64,000 nucleotides of DNA from Tectiglobus sp965215755 (lineage in GTDB: Bacteria; Pseudomonadota; Alphaproteobacteria; Rhizobiales; Hyphomicrobiaceae). The stretch is taken from positions 5,766,001-5,830,000 of the forward strand of contig OZ244119.1 of assembly GCA_965215755.1 (NCBI GenBank), read 5' to 3'. This document shows, piece by piece, positions 27,047 to 36,458 of the stretch (the stretch's first letter is position 1; the number at the start of each line of letters is the position of its first letter). Position numbers and translations under genes: made by a program. The notes below the pieces were generated by a model. The model was not told the DNA's origin, did no database searches, and saw only the letters and a list, made by a program, of their open reading frames with translations.

Positions 27047-28918
27047 TTACTCTTGATGAACATACGTTCCTGGGGCGTCCGCGAGGATGTCAATGCCCGA
27101 CTCTGCGTTTCCCATCGACGGCGGGACTGATTTCTTGCCCGAGCGCTTCTTTAACCAGGCAGCCCACTCCGGCCACCACGAACCATCTTTCACCGGTGTC
27201 TGCCTGGACCAAGTCTCCGGATCGATATAGAGGTCATCGTGCTTGCGCGTGGCAACTTGATAGCTGCGGCCAGCATGCCCTGGTTCTGACACTATCCCAG
27301 CATTGTGACCGCTGCTGGTTAGTAGAAACGTGACCTCTGTATCTGTCATAAGATTCCACTTGAAGACCGACCGCCAAGGTGCGACGTGGTCGCGAACGGT
27401 GCCGACGCAGAAAACAGGTTCACGGATGTCCATCGTCGTGATGGGGCGGCCATCCACCACGAAACGTCCTTCTGCAAGATCATTGTTGAGATAGAGCTTG
27501 CGTAGGTACTCCGAATGCATGCGGTAAGGCATCCGTGTAGTATCGGCGTTCCAAGCCATCAAGTCATTCATAGGTGTGCGCTCACCCATCATGTATTCCC
27601 GCATAATACGAGACCATATTAGATCGTTCGAGCGCAACAGTTGGAACGCGCCAGCCATCTGCCTCGCATCAAGGAATCCCTGCTGCCACATGATGTCTTC
27701 AAGAAAGCGCAGCTGACTTTCATCAATGAACAGTTGGAGTTCACCTGGCTCCTCAAAATCGACCTGGGCCGCGAGAAAGGTCAGAGACCGGAAAGGAGTG
27801 TCGTGATTGCGCGACAAGGCAGCAGCAGTAATCGCTAACAATGTGCCGCCGAGGCAGTAACCGGCGGCATGAATCTTTGTGTCAGGAACAATTGCTGCCA
27901 TTGCGTCAAGTGCAGCTTCGACGCCAAGTATACGATAGTCGTCGATACTCAACTCACGGTCGTCCGGCCCTGGATTTTCCCAGGAGATGGCAAACACGGT
28001 GTAGCCTTGATCGACTAGATACTTAATCATCGAGTTGTGCGGAGAAAGGTCGAGTATGTAATACTTCATGATCCAGGCCGGCACGATCAGGACCGGCTCT
28101 GGCCGTACTTTTGCGGTTGATGGTGCGTATTGGATGAGCTCGATCAACCTATTGCGGAACACGACTTTGCCCGGAGTAATCGCGACCGCCTCACCCGGTT
28201 GAAAACTCTCGGCACCGACAGGAGGTCGCCCGCCAATGCTGCGCTCCCAGTCTTCCAAGAAGTTCTGAAATCCCCGCAGAAAGTTCATACCGCCTTCGGC
28301 CTGTGCCTTGGCGAGTATTTCAGGGTTGGTCAGCAAGAAATTCGACGGCGCGTATTTGTCGAGGATCTGACGACCTGTGAATTCGAGGACGCGTTCATGC
28401 TGGGTCGAGACACCAGGAACTCCCGTGGTGGCGACATGCCACCATTGTTGAGCCAACAAGTGCGCCTGATAGAACACATTGAACGGCCATTGTTGCCAAC
28501 TCTCAGATCGAAACCTTCTGTCCTGCGGTAGCGGCTCAACATAGTTTGTTTGTCGATCATCACCCGGGAGGCCCGCCATCATGAATTGCTGTAGACGGGC
28601 GAGTTTGCGGACAGCCTTCTCGGTCAATTGCAATTGCTTGCCCGGTGCAGCCAGGAGATGAATCAGCCAGTCGTAGTAAGCCGCCATGAGCGACGCAGGC
28701 GACAAACCCATTGTCACTTTGGCCAAAGATGCGTGCGTTGATCGGTTCAGCACGTCGGCCAATGCCGTTGTCGAGTAATCATCATGCTCGAATGGAGAGG
28801 CGAATGACGTAACAGGAGCTTGCGATTGATGTGTGGCTTTGTTCTCAGTCTGCGTGAGTTCATTCACAGCCGGCGGTGCCAGCGGTTGTGCGATATCTCT
28901 TTTCGACCTGGTAGTCAT
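27047..28918 (-). CDS. phaC: Class I-like polyhydroxyalkanoate synthase
   Basis: Polymerises hydroxyacyl-CoA into PHA granules. The 623-residue protein has the PhaC N-terminal domain (ending RGFQNFLEDWERSIGGRPPV-like) and an alpha/beta hydrolase domain. The lipase-like box is AGYCLGGT with the catalytic Cys near residue 355, and the family Asp and His appear in VGTVRDHVAPW and SSGHNAGI. The ATG at 28918 is used; a 25-codon extension overlaps the upstream permease and is rejected. It follows the ABC permease by 10 bases, so it belongs to the exporter operon. No phaA, phaB or phasin gene is nearby, so it may be a second copy for stress conditions. Confidence 0.93.
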   Translation of the reverse strand: MTTRSKRDIAQPLAPPAVNELTQTENKATHQSQAPVTSFASPFEHDDYSTTALADVLNRSTHASLAKVTMGLSPASLMAAYYDWLIHLLAAPGKQLQLTEKAVRKLARLQQFMMAGLPGDDRQTNYVEPLPQDRRFRSESWQQWPFNVFYQAHLLAQQWWHVATTGVPGVSTQHERVLEFTGRQILDKYAPSNFLLTNPEILAKAQAEGGMNFLRGFQNFLEDWERSIGGRPPVGAESFQPGEAVAITPGKVVFRNRLIELIQYAPSTAKVRPEPVLIVPAWIMKYYILDLSPHNSMIKYLVDQGYTVFAISWENPGPDDRELSIDDYRILGVEAALDAMAAIVPDTKIHAAGYCLGGTLLAITAAALSRNHDTPFRSLTFLAAQVDFEEPGELQLFIDESQLRFLEDIMWQQGFLDARQMAGAFQLLRSNDLIWSRIMREYMMGERTPMNDLMAWNADTTRMPYRMHSEYLRKLYLNNDLAEGRFVVDGRPITTMDIREPVFCVGTVRDHVAPWRSVFKWNLMTDTEVTFLLTSSGHNAGIVSEPGHAGRSYQVATRKHDDLYIDPETWSRQTPVKDGSWWPEWAAWLKKRSGKKSVPPSMGNAESGIDILADAPGTYVHQE

Positions 28919-28928
28919 CACCAATACT

Positions 28929-30053
28929 CTATTTTGCAACCGTAATTGAGCGGCGGAACAACATGAGACTAGAGGCAAAAAATGCACTGCCAAGGCCGAT
29001 CACTGTCAGAAACTGCGGCCAGACGATATCGATTCCGGCGCCGCGGAAAACAACGGCCTGGGCGAAGGCCATGTAGTGACGTGAGGGTAGGAACCAAGTG
29101 ACCGGCTGGACAAAATCGGGCTGACTTTCGACCGGCGTTAGCCCACCCGAAAGCATCATCATCGGCATGATCGTCATCATCATCAACAAGGAGAATTGCG
29201 CCATCGTTCCTGCAATCGTGGCAAGAAAGATTCCAATCGCAGCCGCCGCGAACAAATAAACAGCCGTTCCTCCAAGAAGCAGAAGACGAGAGCCAGCGAT
29301 ATGCACATCAAGTGCTCCCTGGACAATGAGCAACATGGAGATCGTGAAAGCTACCAATATGACCAGTCCGTTTGCACAGACCTTGGCCATGGCGATTTGG
29401 AATGAAGTGAGCGGCATGACGAGCAGATGTTCGATTGTGCCGTGTTCGCGTTCCCGGATCAGTGCTGCGCCGGTAAGCACGATTGTGAGTAAGGAGAGCT
29501 GATCAAGAAGAGACACGATCGCTCGGAACCAGGCCTGCGTTCCGTTTGGGTTGAAGGCACGATGGTTGACCAATTCCACAAGAGGTTTGGCGGTCTCATC
29601 AGAGCGACTTGCGAAGCGGTTGATCTCCTGCAAGAGGATGTTCTGGATGTAGACTGCTCCGAGATTTGCCTGCGCCACGGCAGTTGCATCAATGTTGACT
29701 TGGACGGTCGGTTGACGCCGGCTGCGGACATCTTTTTCAAAGTCCGGGGGAAGCACGACAACGAACATGAAGCGGTTCTGATCCATCGCACGGTCAATCT
29801 CTGATGCGCGAATGACTTGAGGCCGCTGAAAGTAAGGCGGGTAAAAAGCATTTCGCAGCTTTCGCGAGAGGGTCGAACGATCGTCATCAACAAACGCAAT
29901 CGATGCGTTGTTGACTGTCTCTCCCATGCTGGTCGCCTGAGAGTAGATTGCAAGACTGAACGAGTACGCAATCAAGACGAGCAAAAAAAAGTCGCTGAAA
30001 ATGCTGCGCAGTTCCTTGGTACCAAGCCAGAAGATGTTGACCCACGTGCGCAT
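28929..30053 (-). CDS. ABC-2 type permease, YhhJ-like
   Basis: A 374-residue inner-membrane permease of the ABC-2 family. One N-terminal helix (residues about 20-40) is followed by a large periplasmic domain (VDDDRSTLSRKL, then VVVLPPDFEKDV) and five C-terminal helices. A conserved cytoplasmic segment, IREREHGTIEHLLVMPL, is typical of ABC-2 permeases. It starts one base after the stop of the fused ATPase-permease, so it is cotranslated with it. Together with the RbbA-like and HlyD-like genes it matches the E. coli yhiI-rbbA-yhhJ order. Its substrate is unknown. Confidence 0.92.
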   Translation of the reverse strand: MRTWVNIFWLGTKELRSIFSDFFLLVLIAYSFSLAIYSQATSMGETVNNASIAFVDDDRSTLSRKLRNAFYPPYFQRPQVIRASEIDRAMDQNRFMFVVVLPPDFEKDVRSRRQPTVQVNIDATAVAQANLGAVYIQNILLQEINRFASRSDETAKPLVELVNHRAFNPNGTQAWFRAIVSLLDQLSLLTIVLTGAALIREREHGTIEHLLVMPLTSFQIAMAKVCANGLVILVAFTISMLLIVQGALDVHIAGSRLLLLGGTAVYLFAAAAIGIFLATIAGTMAQFSLLMMMTIMPMMMLSGGLTPVESQPDFVQPVTWFLPSRHYMAFAQAVVFRGAGIDIVWPQFLTVIGLGSAFFASSLMLFRRSITVAK

Positions 30054-30054
30054 C

Positions 30055-32796
30055 TCAGGCCTCCTGTTTCTTCAAGAGGAAGGCGGCGATCGCGATGAAG
30101 GCCGGTGTAAACAAGGCCAATGCGAATAGATCCGACGTTAAATCGATGAAGCTCAGTCCTTTGGTGAAAGCTCCAACGCTGAGGTGCATGTAGTAAGTCG
30201 TCGGCCACAGCGAACCGATGACATAGCCCGCGCCTTCCAGTGTCGAGACCGGCTGTAGCATGCCGGAGAACTGCATTGTCGGAAGGATCGACAGTATGGC
30301 CCCGGCGAACACAGCTGTAACTTGTGTGTTCGTGACCGATGAAATCAGAAGGCCATAACCGGTTGCCGCCGCGACGTACAACAGGGCCCCCGCGACCAAC
30401 ACCAACAAACTGCCCTTGAGCGGCACCTGCAGAAGAAAAATGACCAGCAGGGTCAGTATGACAAAGTTCAACATTCCGATAACGATGTAGGGCAACTGCT
30501 TGCCGATCAGAAACTCAAGGCGACTGGTCGGCGTGACGTAGAAATTCGTGATCGTGCCGATTTCCTTTTCGCGCGCAATGCTCACTGCCATCAAAATGGC
30601 CTGGAACAACATCAACAGCAGCGCTGGTGATGATGGCCCGATCGCATAGATGCTCTCGAAGGAGGGATTGTATCTATAACGTGGTTCGACTGTTGCGATC
30701 TGGCGTGCCGAGAGATCGATACCGGCACTTTGAGCAAGCTGGCTCTGATAGAGAACGTGTCCGCCCGCGACATAACTCTCGATAGTGCCAGCACGTTGTG
30801 TATTGGCGCCATCGATCCAAGCCGACACGCTCGGCGGCGTTCCCTTCTTCAAGTCCCTGCCGAAACCGGGAGGAATTTCAATAGCAAGCGTGATGTCGTT
30901 GGACTTCAGCCGCTTCTCCATCTCATCCCTATTTAAGATCTCCGGGCGTTCGACGAAATAGCGCGAGCCGGAATAATTGCGCAGGTAGTCGCGACTGTGT
31001 GGCGTCCGGTCAAGGTCCAACACGGCATACGTCAACTTCTCCACGTCCATCGAAATGCCATATGCGATGATAACGAGTAGTATAGAGCTTCCAAGAAACG
31101 AGAAGGCAAGGCGCACCGGATCGCGCATGACCTCCATCGTTTCGCGATAACTGTATGCTAAGAGACGCGACATGCTAAACCGATGGAGCATGCTCTTGCT
31201 CGCCTGACGTTCAGGCACCGCTCCCAGAGCTTCTGACAACACTACCGCCGGGGCTTCGGTTTCGTCGCTGTCATCGATGTACTCGATGAAGGCTTCTTCT
31301 AGTGACGCTACACCCTTCGCTTCGACCAAGTGTTCCGGGTCGTCATAGACAAGCACCTGACCAGCATGCATAAGCGAAATGCGGTCGCATCGCAGCGCTT
31401 CATTCATGAAGTGCGTCGAGATGAAGATTGTCACGTGATCCCGTCGAGAGAGTTCGGCAAGCAGCTCCCAGAACTCATCACGTGCGACAGGATCGACGCC
31501 AGACGTCGGCTCATCTAAAATGAGCATTTCAGGTTCGTGAATGACCGCAACGGCTAGCGAAAGACGTTGGCGAATACCCAGGGGTAGCGCTGACGCCAAT
31601 GCGTCCATGTGCTGGTGCAGCCCAAAGCGATCGACCAATGTCGCAATACGTTCTTCGGTCTTTTCAGGTGTTAGGTGAAATAGACGTGCATGTAGCAAGA
31701 GATTCTGCTCGACCGTAAGCTCGCCGTAGAGTGAAAAGGCTTGCGACATGAAGCCGACACGCTTGCGAGTTTCGAGATCCTTGGCATTTACAGGATTACC
31801 GAATAGAAAGGCCTCCCCCTCGGTTGCTGGCAACAGGCCTGTCAGCATCTTCATCGTTGTTGTCTTGCCGCACCCGTTGGAACCGAGAAATCCGAATATT
31901 TCTCCCTTCTGAATCTCGAAACTCACACTGTCGACTGCAGTGAAATCTCCGAAGCGCTTTGTTAGACCTTTCGCGACGATTGCGGGCACGCCATCGCTCT
32001 GCACGCGCGTCGGAATGTTCAATTGGCGGCGCCCTTGGCGCTTGCTCTCCGGTAGCAACTGCACAAATGCTGTTTCGAGGTCTGCCATCCCGGTTTTGGC
32101 CTTTAGCTCTGCGGGAGTGCCGATATCGAGAATACGCCCGGCATCCATCGCGACGAGCCAGTCAAACAACTCCGCTTCCTCCATGTAGGCGGTCGAGACA
32201 AGCACGCTCATCTTGGGGCGCTCGGCACGGATCGAATCGATCAATTCCCAGAATTGCCGTCGTGAGAGAGGATCGACGCCGGTTGTTGGCTCATCGAGGA
32301 TCAGAAGATCCGGGTCATGGATCAAAGCACAACAGAGCCCAAGCTTCTGTTTCATGCCGCCCGAAAGCTTGCCTGCGGGTCGCTTCAAAAACGGAAAAAG
32401 CGCAGTGGCCTTGGTCAGCCTTTCGATACGCGCCTTGCGTTCGGCAGGGCCTTGATTGAACAGTGAACCAAAGAAATCCAGGTTCTCCTGTATGCTCAGT
32501 TCCGCGTAGAGGTTTTTTCCCAGACCCTGAGGCATGTAAGCAATACGAGGGCCTGCCAACATGCGATGGCGGTCAGAGGCAATGTCGCCCCCAAGTACAG
32601 TCAAGGATCCTTCTTGCAGTTTTCTGGCACCGGCGATGAGGCCAAGAAGCGTTGACTTGCCAACACCATCCGGGCCCAACAAGCCTACCATTTGGCCGGC
32701 GGGAATCTCGAGACAGATATCGTCAAGGGCACGCACAGACTTATAGCTATGCGTGACATTCTTAGCGACAGCGATGGGTTCGGCATGATCTGTCAT
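30055..32796 (-). CDS. rbbA: Fused ABC ATPase-ATPase-permease, RbbA-like
   Basis: A 913-residue fusion. ABC domain 1 has Walker A GPDGVGKST near residue 41, signature LSGGMKQKLG and Walker B LLILDEPTTG. ABC domain 2 has Walker A GSNGCGKTT near 305 and Walker B LILDEPTSGVDP, but its signature is LPLGIRQRLS. From about residue 545 an ABC-2 permease half follows, with a helix, a periplasmic domain and five C-terminal helices (SIAREKEIGTITNFYVTP). This architecture is that of RbbA, known in E. coli as a ribosome-associated ATPase, though its membrane half suggests export. It sits between the HlyD-like adaptor and the second permease with close spacing. Confidence 0.93.
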   Translation of the reverse strand: MTDHAEPIAVAKNVTHSYKSVRALDDICLEIPAGQMVGLLGPDGVGKSTLLGLIAGARKLQEGSLTVLGGDIASDRHRMLAGPRIAYMPQGLGKNLYAELSIQENLDFFGSLFNQGPAERKARIERLTKATALFPFLKRPAGKLSGGMKQKLGLCCALIHDPDLLILDEPTTGVDPLSRRQFWELIDSIRAERPKMSVLVSTAYMEEAELFDWLVAMDAGRILDIGTPAELKAKTGMADLETAFVQLLPESKRQGRRQLNIPTRVQSDGVPAIVAKGLTKRFGDFTAVDSVSFEIQKGEIFGFLGSNGCGKTTTMKMLTGLLPATEGEAFLFGNPVNAKDLETRKRVGFMSQAFSLYGELTVEQNLLLHARLFHLTPEKTEERIATLVDRFGLHQHMDALASALPLGIRQRLSLAVAVIHEPEMLILDEPTSGVDPVARDEFWELLAELSRRDHVTIFISTHFMNEALRCDRISLMHAGQVLVYDDPEHLVEAKGVASLEEAFIEYIDDSDETEAPAVVLSEALGAVPERQASKSMLHRFSMSRLLAYSYRETMEVMRDPVRLAFSFLGSSILLVIIAYGISMDVEKLTYAVLDLDRTPHSRDYLRNYSGSRYFVERPEILNRDEMEKRLKSNDITLAIEIPPGFGRDLKKGTPPSVSAWIDGANTQRAGTIESYVAGGHVLYQSQLAQSAGIDLSARQIATVEPRYRYNPSFESIYAIGPSSPALLLMLFQAILMAVSIAREKEIGTITNFYVTPTSRLEFLIGKQLPYIVIGMLNFVILTLLVIFLLQVPLKGSLLVLVAGALLYVAAATGYGLLISSVTNTQVTAVFAGAILSILPTMQFSGMLQPVSTLEGAGYVIGSLWPTTYYMHLSVGAFTKGLSFIDLTSDLFALALFTPAFIAIAAFLLKKQEA

Positions 32797-32826
32797 GATG
32801 ACCGTCGCGCATGTGCGAGTACGCTT

Positions 32827-33852
32827 CTATTTCGTAGTGGACTGGCTCACCGCTGTAGGTGTGGTGCCCGCTGGTAGCTTGTCGAGAAACTCCGGCCACG
32901 GTGACGCCTCTTCGCCTGGCGGCATCGACAACCGGATATAGGCGACACCGCGAACGCCGGTTTTGACACGATCAATGTATCGCACGATGAGCTCATGAGG
33001 CACGCGCACCTTAACTCTGAACATAAGCTTTTCGCGCTCACTTGCCGTTTCTACTTGCTTTGGCGTGAACTGCGATTGCGGTGAGACAAAACTGACCTTG
33101 GCCGGCACGGCAACGTCGAGCACATCAAGCTTGATACGTGCCTCGGCGCCAATCGCAACGCGATGCGCCTGTGCTGCGGGCAAGAAGAGCTCCATGTAGA
33201 CATCTGCCAGGTTCACCAGCGTCAGCACCTTTCCGCCATTGCCGAGAACCTCGCCCGGTTCGGTCAAACGATAGAGGACCCGGCCAATGGTGGGTGACTT
33301 CAGAGTGCTGTCGTCGATCTGTGTTTGAATTTCCTTGGCAACGGCGCGAGCGGCATCAATGCTGCGTTGGCGTGAAACCAGTGTTGCTTCGGCGGCGGTC
33401 AAATTGGCCTTTGCCACAGCATGTTCGCTCACACGCGTGTCATAAGTCTCCTTCGACGTATGACCTTGTTTGACGAGACGGGAGGCGCGTTCCAGCTCTT
33501 GCCCAGCCAGAAGGAGTTGTGCCTTGACCTGCGCAACAGTCGCTTCTGCGGCTGCGGCCTGACTTTGCGCGCTGGCAATATCCGCTTCAGCACGCAACAG
33601 CTGTGCCTTCAGTTGAGCCGTATCAACCTTAGCGACGGCCTGGCCTGATTGAACCAGATCGCCCTCTTGGGCTGATACTTTCTCAACGCGCCCTGCAATC
33701 TTGGTCGCGATATCAACCTGGACTGCTTCGATCCGACCATTGCCGTACGCAATGTCTGACGGAATCGCATCGCTGTTGCTTCCGAATACAATATAACCGG
33801 CGCCTGCGAGTACCGCGGCAGCGCCGATGGCCACATAGTGCTTTGTTTGCAT
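32827..33852 (-). CDS. HlyD-family membrane-fusion adaptor, YhiI-like
   Basis: A 341-residue periplasmic adaptor anchored by an N-terminal helix (residues 7-24). A lipoyl/biotinyl-like half (AGRVEKVSAQEGDLVQSGQ near 55) is followed by an alpha-helical hairpin of about 100 residues rich in Ala and Gln, the second lipoyl half (DSTLKSPTIGRVLYRL), and a beta-barrel domain. It is the first gene of the operon, so it fixes the promoter, and a 14-bp FNR-like palindrome lies 76 bases upstream. The adaptor probably links the RbbA-like and YhhJ-like permeases to an outer-membrane factor encoded elsewhere. Confidence 0.93.
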   Translation of the reverse strand: MQTKHYVAIGAAAVLAGAGYIVFGSNSDAIPSDIAYGNGRIEAVQVDIATKIAGRVEKVSAQEGDLVQSGQAVAKVDTAQLKAQLLRAEADIASAQSQAAAAEATVAQVKAQLLLAGQELERASRLVKQGHTSKETYDTRVSEHAVAKANLTAAEATLVSRQRSIDAARAVAKEIQTQIDDSTLKSPTIGRVLYRLTEPGEVLGNGGKVLTLVNLADVYMELFLPAAQAHRVAIGAEARIKLDVLDVAVPAKVSFVSPQSQFTPKQVETASEREKLMFRVKVRVPHELIVRYIDRVKTGVRGVAYIRLSMPPGEEASPWPEFLDKLPAGTTPTAVSQSTTK

Positions 33853-33927
33853 CTGGGCCTCGCACCGTAAATATTGCGATTTCTATGATTTCAGATTGTC
33901 GTTTCGCACACTCTGGTTTGCCATCAC

Positions 33928-33941
33928 TTGACCTGGGTCAA
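33928..33941. promoter_or_regulatory. FNR/FixK-like palindrome upstream of the exporter-phaC operon
   Basis: TTGACC-TG-GGTCAA, a perfect palindrome with the TTGA-N6-TCAA spacing bound by CRP/FNR-family regulators. Its inner edge is 75 bases before the adaptor start codon, compatible with activation from about -41. The rest of the 298-base gap (33853-34150) shows nothing else. Confidence 0.6.
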
Positions 33942-34150
33942 TCGTGCCCAACTTCCAGTACATTCCGCCTATCCGTCGTACTGAATCACTGTTGGTTGGT
34001 TCCAAGCCCTTGCGACGAAGGTGCGTTGCAACAGCCTTGGCCGGAATCTCAGCCAAGGAGAGCCATGCTTAGGCCTGGGCGAACGACCTGCCCCGGTGTT
34101 CACAAGCTTGGTTTTCAGCAACTCATTTGCCCAGTCCGGTTGTGGCGGTG

Positions 34151-34591
34151 TTAACGCGACACCCGACGAGACGGTAACCAAGGTGCGTCAACAGCAAACG
34201 CGAGTAGCGCGAGTCCGATTGATGCGAGAGACGGCAGCCATGGTGTATGTGCGCCAGTTTCCCGATACACTCCCCAGGTCGCGGCAAGGCTTGCTGAGTA
34301 GAAAATAACGATCCCGATCGGCAACGCCCATCTCGACACGGCGCTCCGAGTTTGAATCTGACCGAATGACAGGACAATCGTAAGGAAGCCCAAAGCGAGC
34401 CAGCCGCCACCTGCGACTCTCATGAGCGCTAGAATGAGTGTCTGAGTACCTGGATCCACTTCTGCCCAGGGAGTGCCAACGGCCTCGGCATGGTAAGGCA
34501 TAAACTGCTCCGACGTTAGATAGAGCAAGCCCAGGCCAATGCTCACGACCCCAACAAGGATATAAATCCCTAGTGCCACCTTCATTCGCAT
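34151..34591 (-). CDS. Four-helix hypothetical membrane protein
   Basis: A 146-residue protein with four hydrophobic segments near residues 6-26, 52-74, 88-107 and 121-137. No motif of known function is visible. Its ATG lies 10 bases before the stop of the upstream reductase gene, so translation is probably coupled. The pair is read away from the NTF2-like gene. The function may relate to the reductase, for example by holding a substrate at the membrane, but that is speculation. Confidence 0.7.
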   Translation of the reverse strand: MRMKVALGIYILVGVVSIGLGLLYLTSEQFMPYHAEAVGTPWAEVDPGTQTLILALMRVAGGGWLALGFLTIVLSFGQIQTRSAVSRWALPIGIVIFYSASLAATWGVYRETGAHTPWLPSLASIGLALLAFAVDAPWLPSRRVSR

Positions 34592-35901
34592 TGCTTGGCT
34601 TCTCTTTCAGTCAGTTCCACGGCCTCATTGAGTTTGCTCTTGGCGCACAACTGCGAACCGATAGGGCAAGCATCTCCAGTTTCAGTGATGAGAGCGAAGT
34701 CGATTCCTGCATTCTTCATAAGACGCGGAAGTATCTTATCTGCTATCGCAGCGCCTGCCGTCCAGAACCCACCAGGTAGAGCACTCTTCGGCAGGTCATG
34801 CGCCAGACAAACCGCCACCTCTCCGATCATGCGGCTGGAGGCACCGTAGCCCGGATCACGATCCCCCTTAATCGCAAGCATCAAATGTTGATCCGATTGC
34901 GTTTGTCCAAATAAGTGGAACTCAAACCACCCATCTTCACGCGCTGTCCGTGATGGTCCTTCACCAGGTCTGGGTATCACGGTGGCAGCCAGTAATGCTC
35001 GCAGAATGCTCGATCTGTATCCCCAGTAGAAGAATCGTGAAACCGTTGAGAGCACGTGAGCGGCAGCCCGGCTACCAAGGTCCCAGCCTTCGTCGTAGGT
35101 GAAATCAGTACCATACGGATAGTCCAAATGTGCATTCGTGGCATGGACCACGCGCGTATTCACGATCGCCATGAAAAAAGGTCCGAGCCACGCGCCGGAA
35201 GGGGAGAGCTGAACGGTATCGACATCGTGTTGTCTGACGCCAGTGCGCCGACCTTGCGGGCAAATGGCATAAGGATTGTCCAGTATGGCAGCCGCTTCTG
35301 GATCGCGTGCCGCTTCATTTCGCATAGTACCAAGGCTGAGGATGGTGCCGCCGCTAAACCCACCCTTAAAGGACTTCACCTCATTCGTAACGTGCGCGAT
35401 CCCGCATCCATACTTCTTCTGGGAAATCTGGTTGAGAGCCCAAACACCTAGATCGGATGGTAGGGAGTCGACTCCGCAACAGTTGAGTATTCTTGCGCCA
35501 GAAGCACGCGCTTCATCCCCATGTTCGTCCATCATTTTCTGGATGAATTGCAGCTCACCTGCTAAGTCGCAATAGTCGGTGCCGCTTGCCACACAAGCCG
35601 CGACGAGGTCCTTGCCGTAGAGTGCGTAGGGACCGACAGTCGACAGCACGACCTTGGTATTCGCAGTCATCGTGTCAAGAAACTTCCGATCGTGCGCGTC
35701 CCCGACAATTATTGGAAGTCCCCCAGCGCCCGCGCCTAGCGAGGCGCGCGTAGCTTCCAACTTGTGCTGGTTTCTCCCTCCGATCGCCCAGCGAAACTCA
35801 CCGTCCAAACCGAGGGTTTGGAAAAGGTGCTCCGCTACGAGTCGACCGATGAAGCTCGATCCACCCCAAAGCACAATATCGAAATCGGCATTGCTCGGCA
35901 T
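34582..35901 (-). CDS. Saccharopine-dehydrogenase-like (trans-acting enoyl reductase type) protein
   Basis: A 439-residue NAD(P)-dependent oxidoreductase-like protein. The Rossmann segment is VLWGGSSFIGRLVAEHL near residue 8, with WAIGGRNQHKLE following. NCCGVDSLPSDLG near 150 is the family landmark. Relatives include mycobacterial trans-acting enoyl reductases and human SCCPDH, which act on lipid-linked or polyketide substrates. The ATG at 35901 has AGGG upstream. A TTG eight codons earlier is possible. It overlaps the membrane-protein gene by 10 bases. A degenerate FNR-like site lies about 100 bases upstream. Confidence 0.88.
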   Translation of the reverse strand: MPSNADFDIVLWGGSSFIGRLVAEHLFQTLGLDGEFRWAIGGRNQHKLEATRASLGAGAGGLPIIVGDAHDRKFLDTMTANTKVVLSTVGPYALYGKDLVAACVASGTDYCDLAGELQFIQKMMDEHGDEARASGARILNCCGVDSLPSDLGVWALNQISQKKYGCGIAHVTNEVKSFKGGFSGGTILSLGTMRNEAARDPEAAAILDNPYAICPQGRRTGVRQHDVDTVQLSPSGAWLGPFFMAIVNTRVVHATNAHLDYPYGTDFTYDEGWDLGSRAAAHVLSTVSRFFYWGYRSSILRALLAATVIPRPGEGPSRTAREDGWFEFHLFGQTQSDQHLMLAIKGDRDPGYGASSRMIGEVAVCLAHDLPKSALPGGFWTAGAAIADKILPRLMKNAGIDFALITETGDACPIGSQLCAKSKLNEAVELTEREAKQCE

Positions 35902-35999
35902 CGTAAGAACCCTGGTTGCACCCAATCGCCTCCAGCGAAAAAGGAATGTAGATCAGTGTTCGACGCCTACTCTGATCGGGATCAAGTAGAACGGCAAGC

Positions 36000-36013
36000 T
36001 TGACCTGGATCAT
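36000..36013. promoter_or_regulatory. Degenerate FNR-like site between divergent genes
   Basis: TTGACCTGGATCAT, one mismatch from TTGA-N6-TCAA (last base T for A). The NTF2-like gene starts 56 bases downstream, and the divergent reductase 98 bases away. A further half-site, GGGATCAAG, precedes it at about 35978-35986. Confidence 0.5.
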
Positions 36014-36068
36014 TGCGCGCAGCGTCACGCTGTGGGCGTGTTCACTTCCAGATTCGCTGGAGGGTGAA

Positions 36069-36458
36069 ATGACCGAAGAACACCCGAATGTCTCGCTGAT
36101 AAGGCGCCTAGACCCAAGCAATATTGCGCAGGCAAAGGACGTCATCGCCGAAGATGCTGTCTGGCATTATTTCAATCCGAATCTACCGGATCTGGAAGGT
36201 GACTACGTCGGCTTGGACGGCATCCGCACCTTCTTTGAAAAAGTCGGCGAGAGGTTCAATGGCACTTTCAAAGTTAACCCTGTTGCAGTCACGCCGGTCG
36301 GCAACGAACTGGTCGTTGTGCAGACGCAGAATACTCTTACCCGGGAAGGGAGGAACATCGCTTTGGACGTGGTCGTCGTCTGGCGGATTCTAGATAATCG
36401 AATTGTCGAGATCTGGGACATCGTCCCGAAACATCCGACGGAGCATGACAATGGCTGA
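36069..36458 (+). CDS. NTF2-like (SnoaL-type) small protein
   Basis: A 129-residue protein that reads as a SnoaL-like NTF2 fold, a cone used by polyketide cyclases, isomerases and hydrolases. Visible support is the ALDVVVVWRILDNRIVEIWDI strand pattern at the end and FFEKVGERFNGTFKVNP in the middle; these are family-like but no catalytic residue is certain. The ATG at 36069 has GGAGG at good spacing, and a frame back to 36000 is rejected. Its stop overlaps the start of the next gene (ATG at 36445 or 36451), so the two are translationally coupled. Confidence 0.75.
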   Translation: MTEEHPNVSLIRRLDPSNIAQAKDVIAEDAVWHYFNPNLPDLEGDYVGLDGIRTFFEKVGERFNGTFKVNPVAVTPVGNELVVVQTQNTLTREGRNIALDVVVVWRILDNRIVEIWDIVPKHPTEHDNG

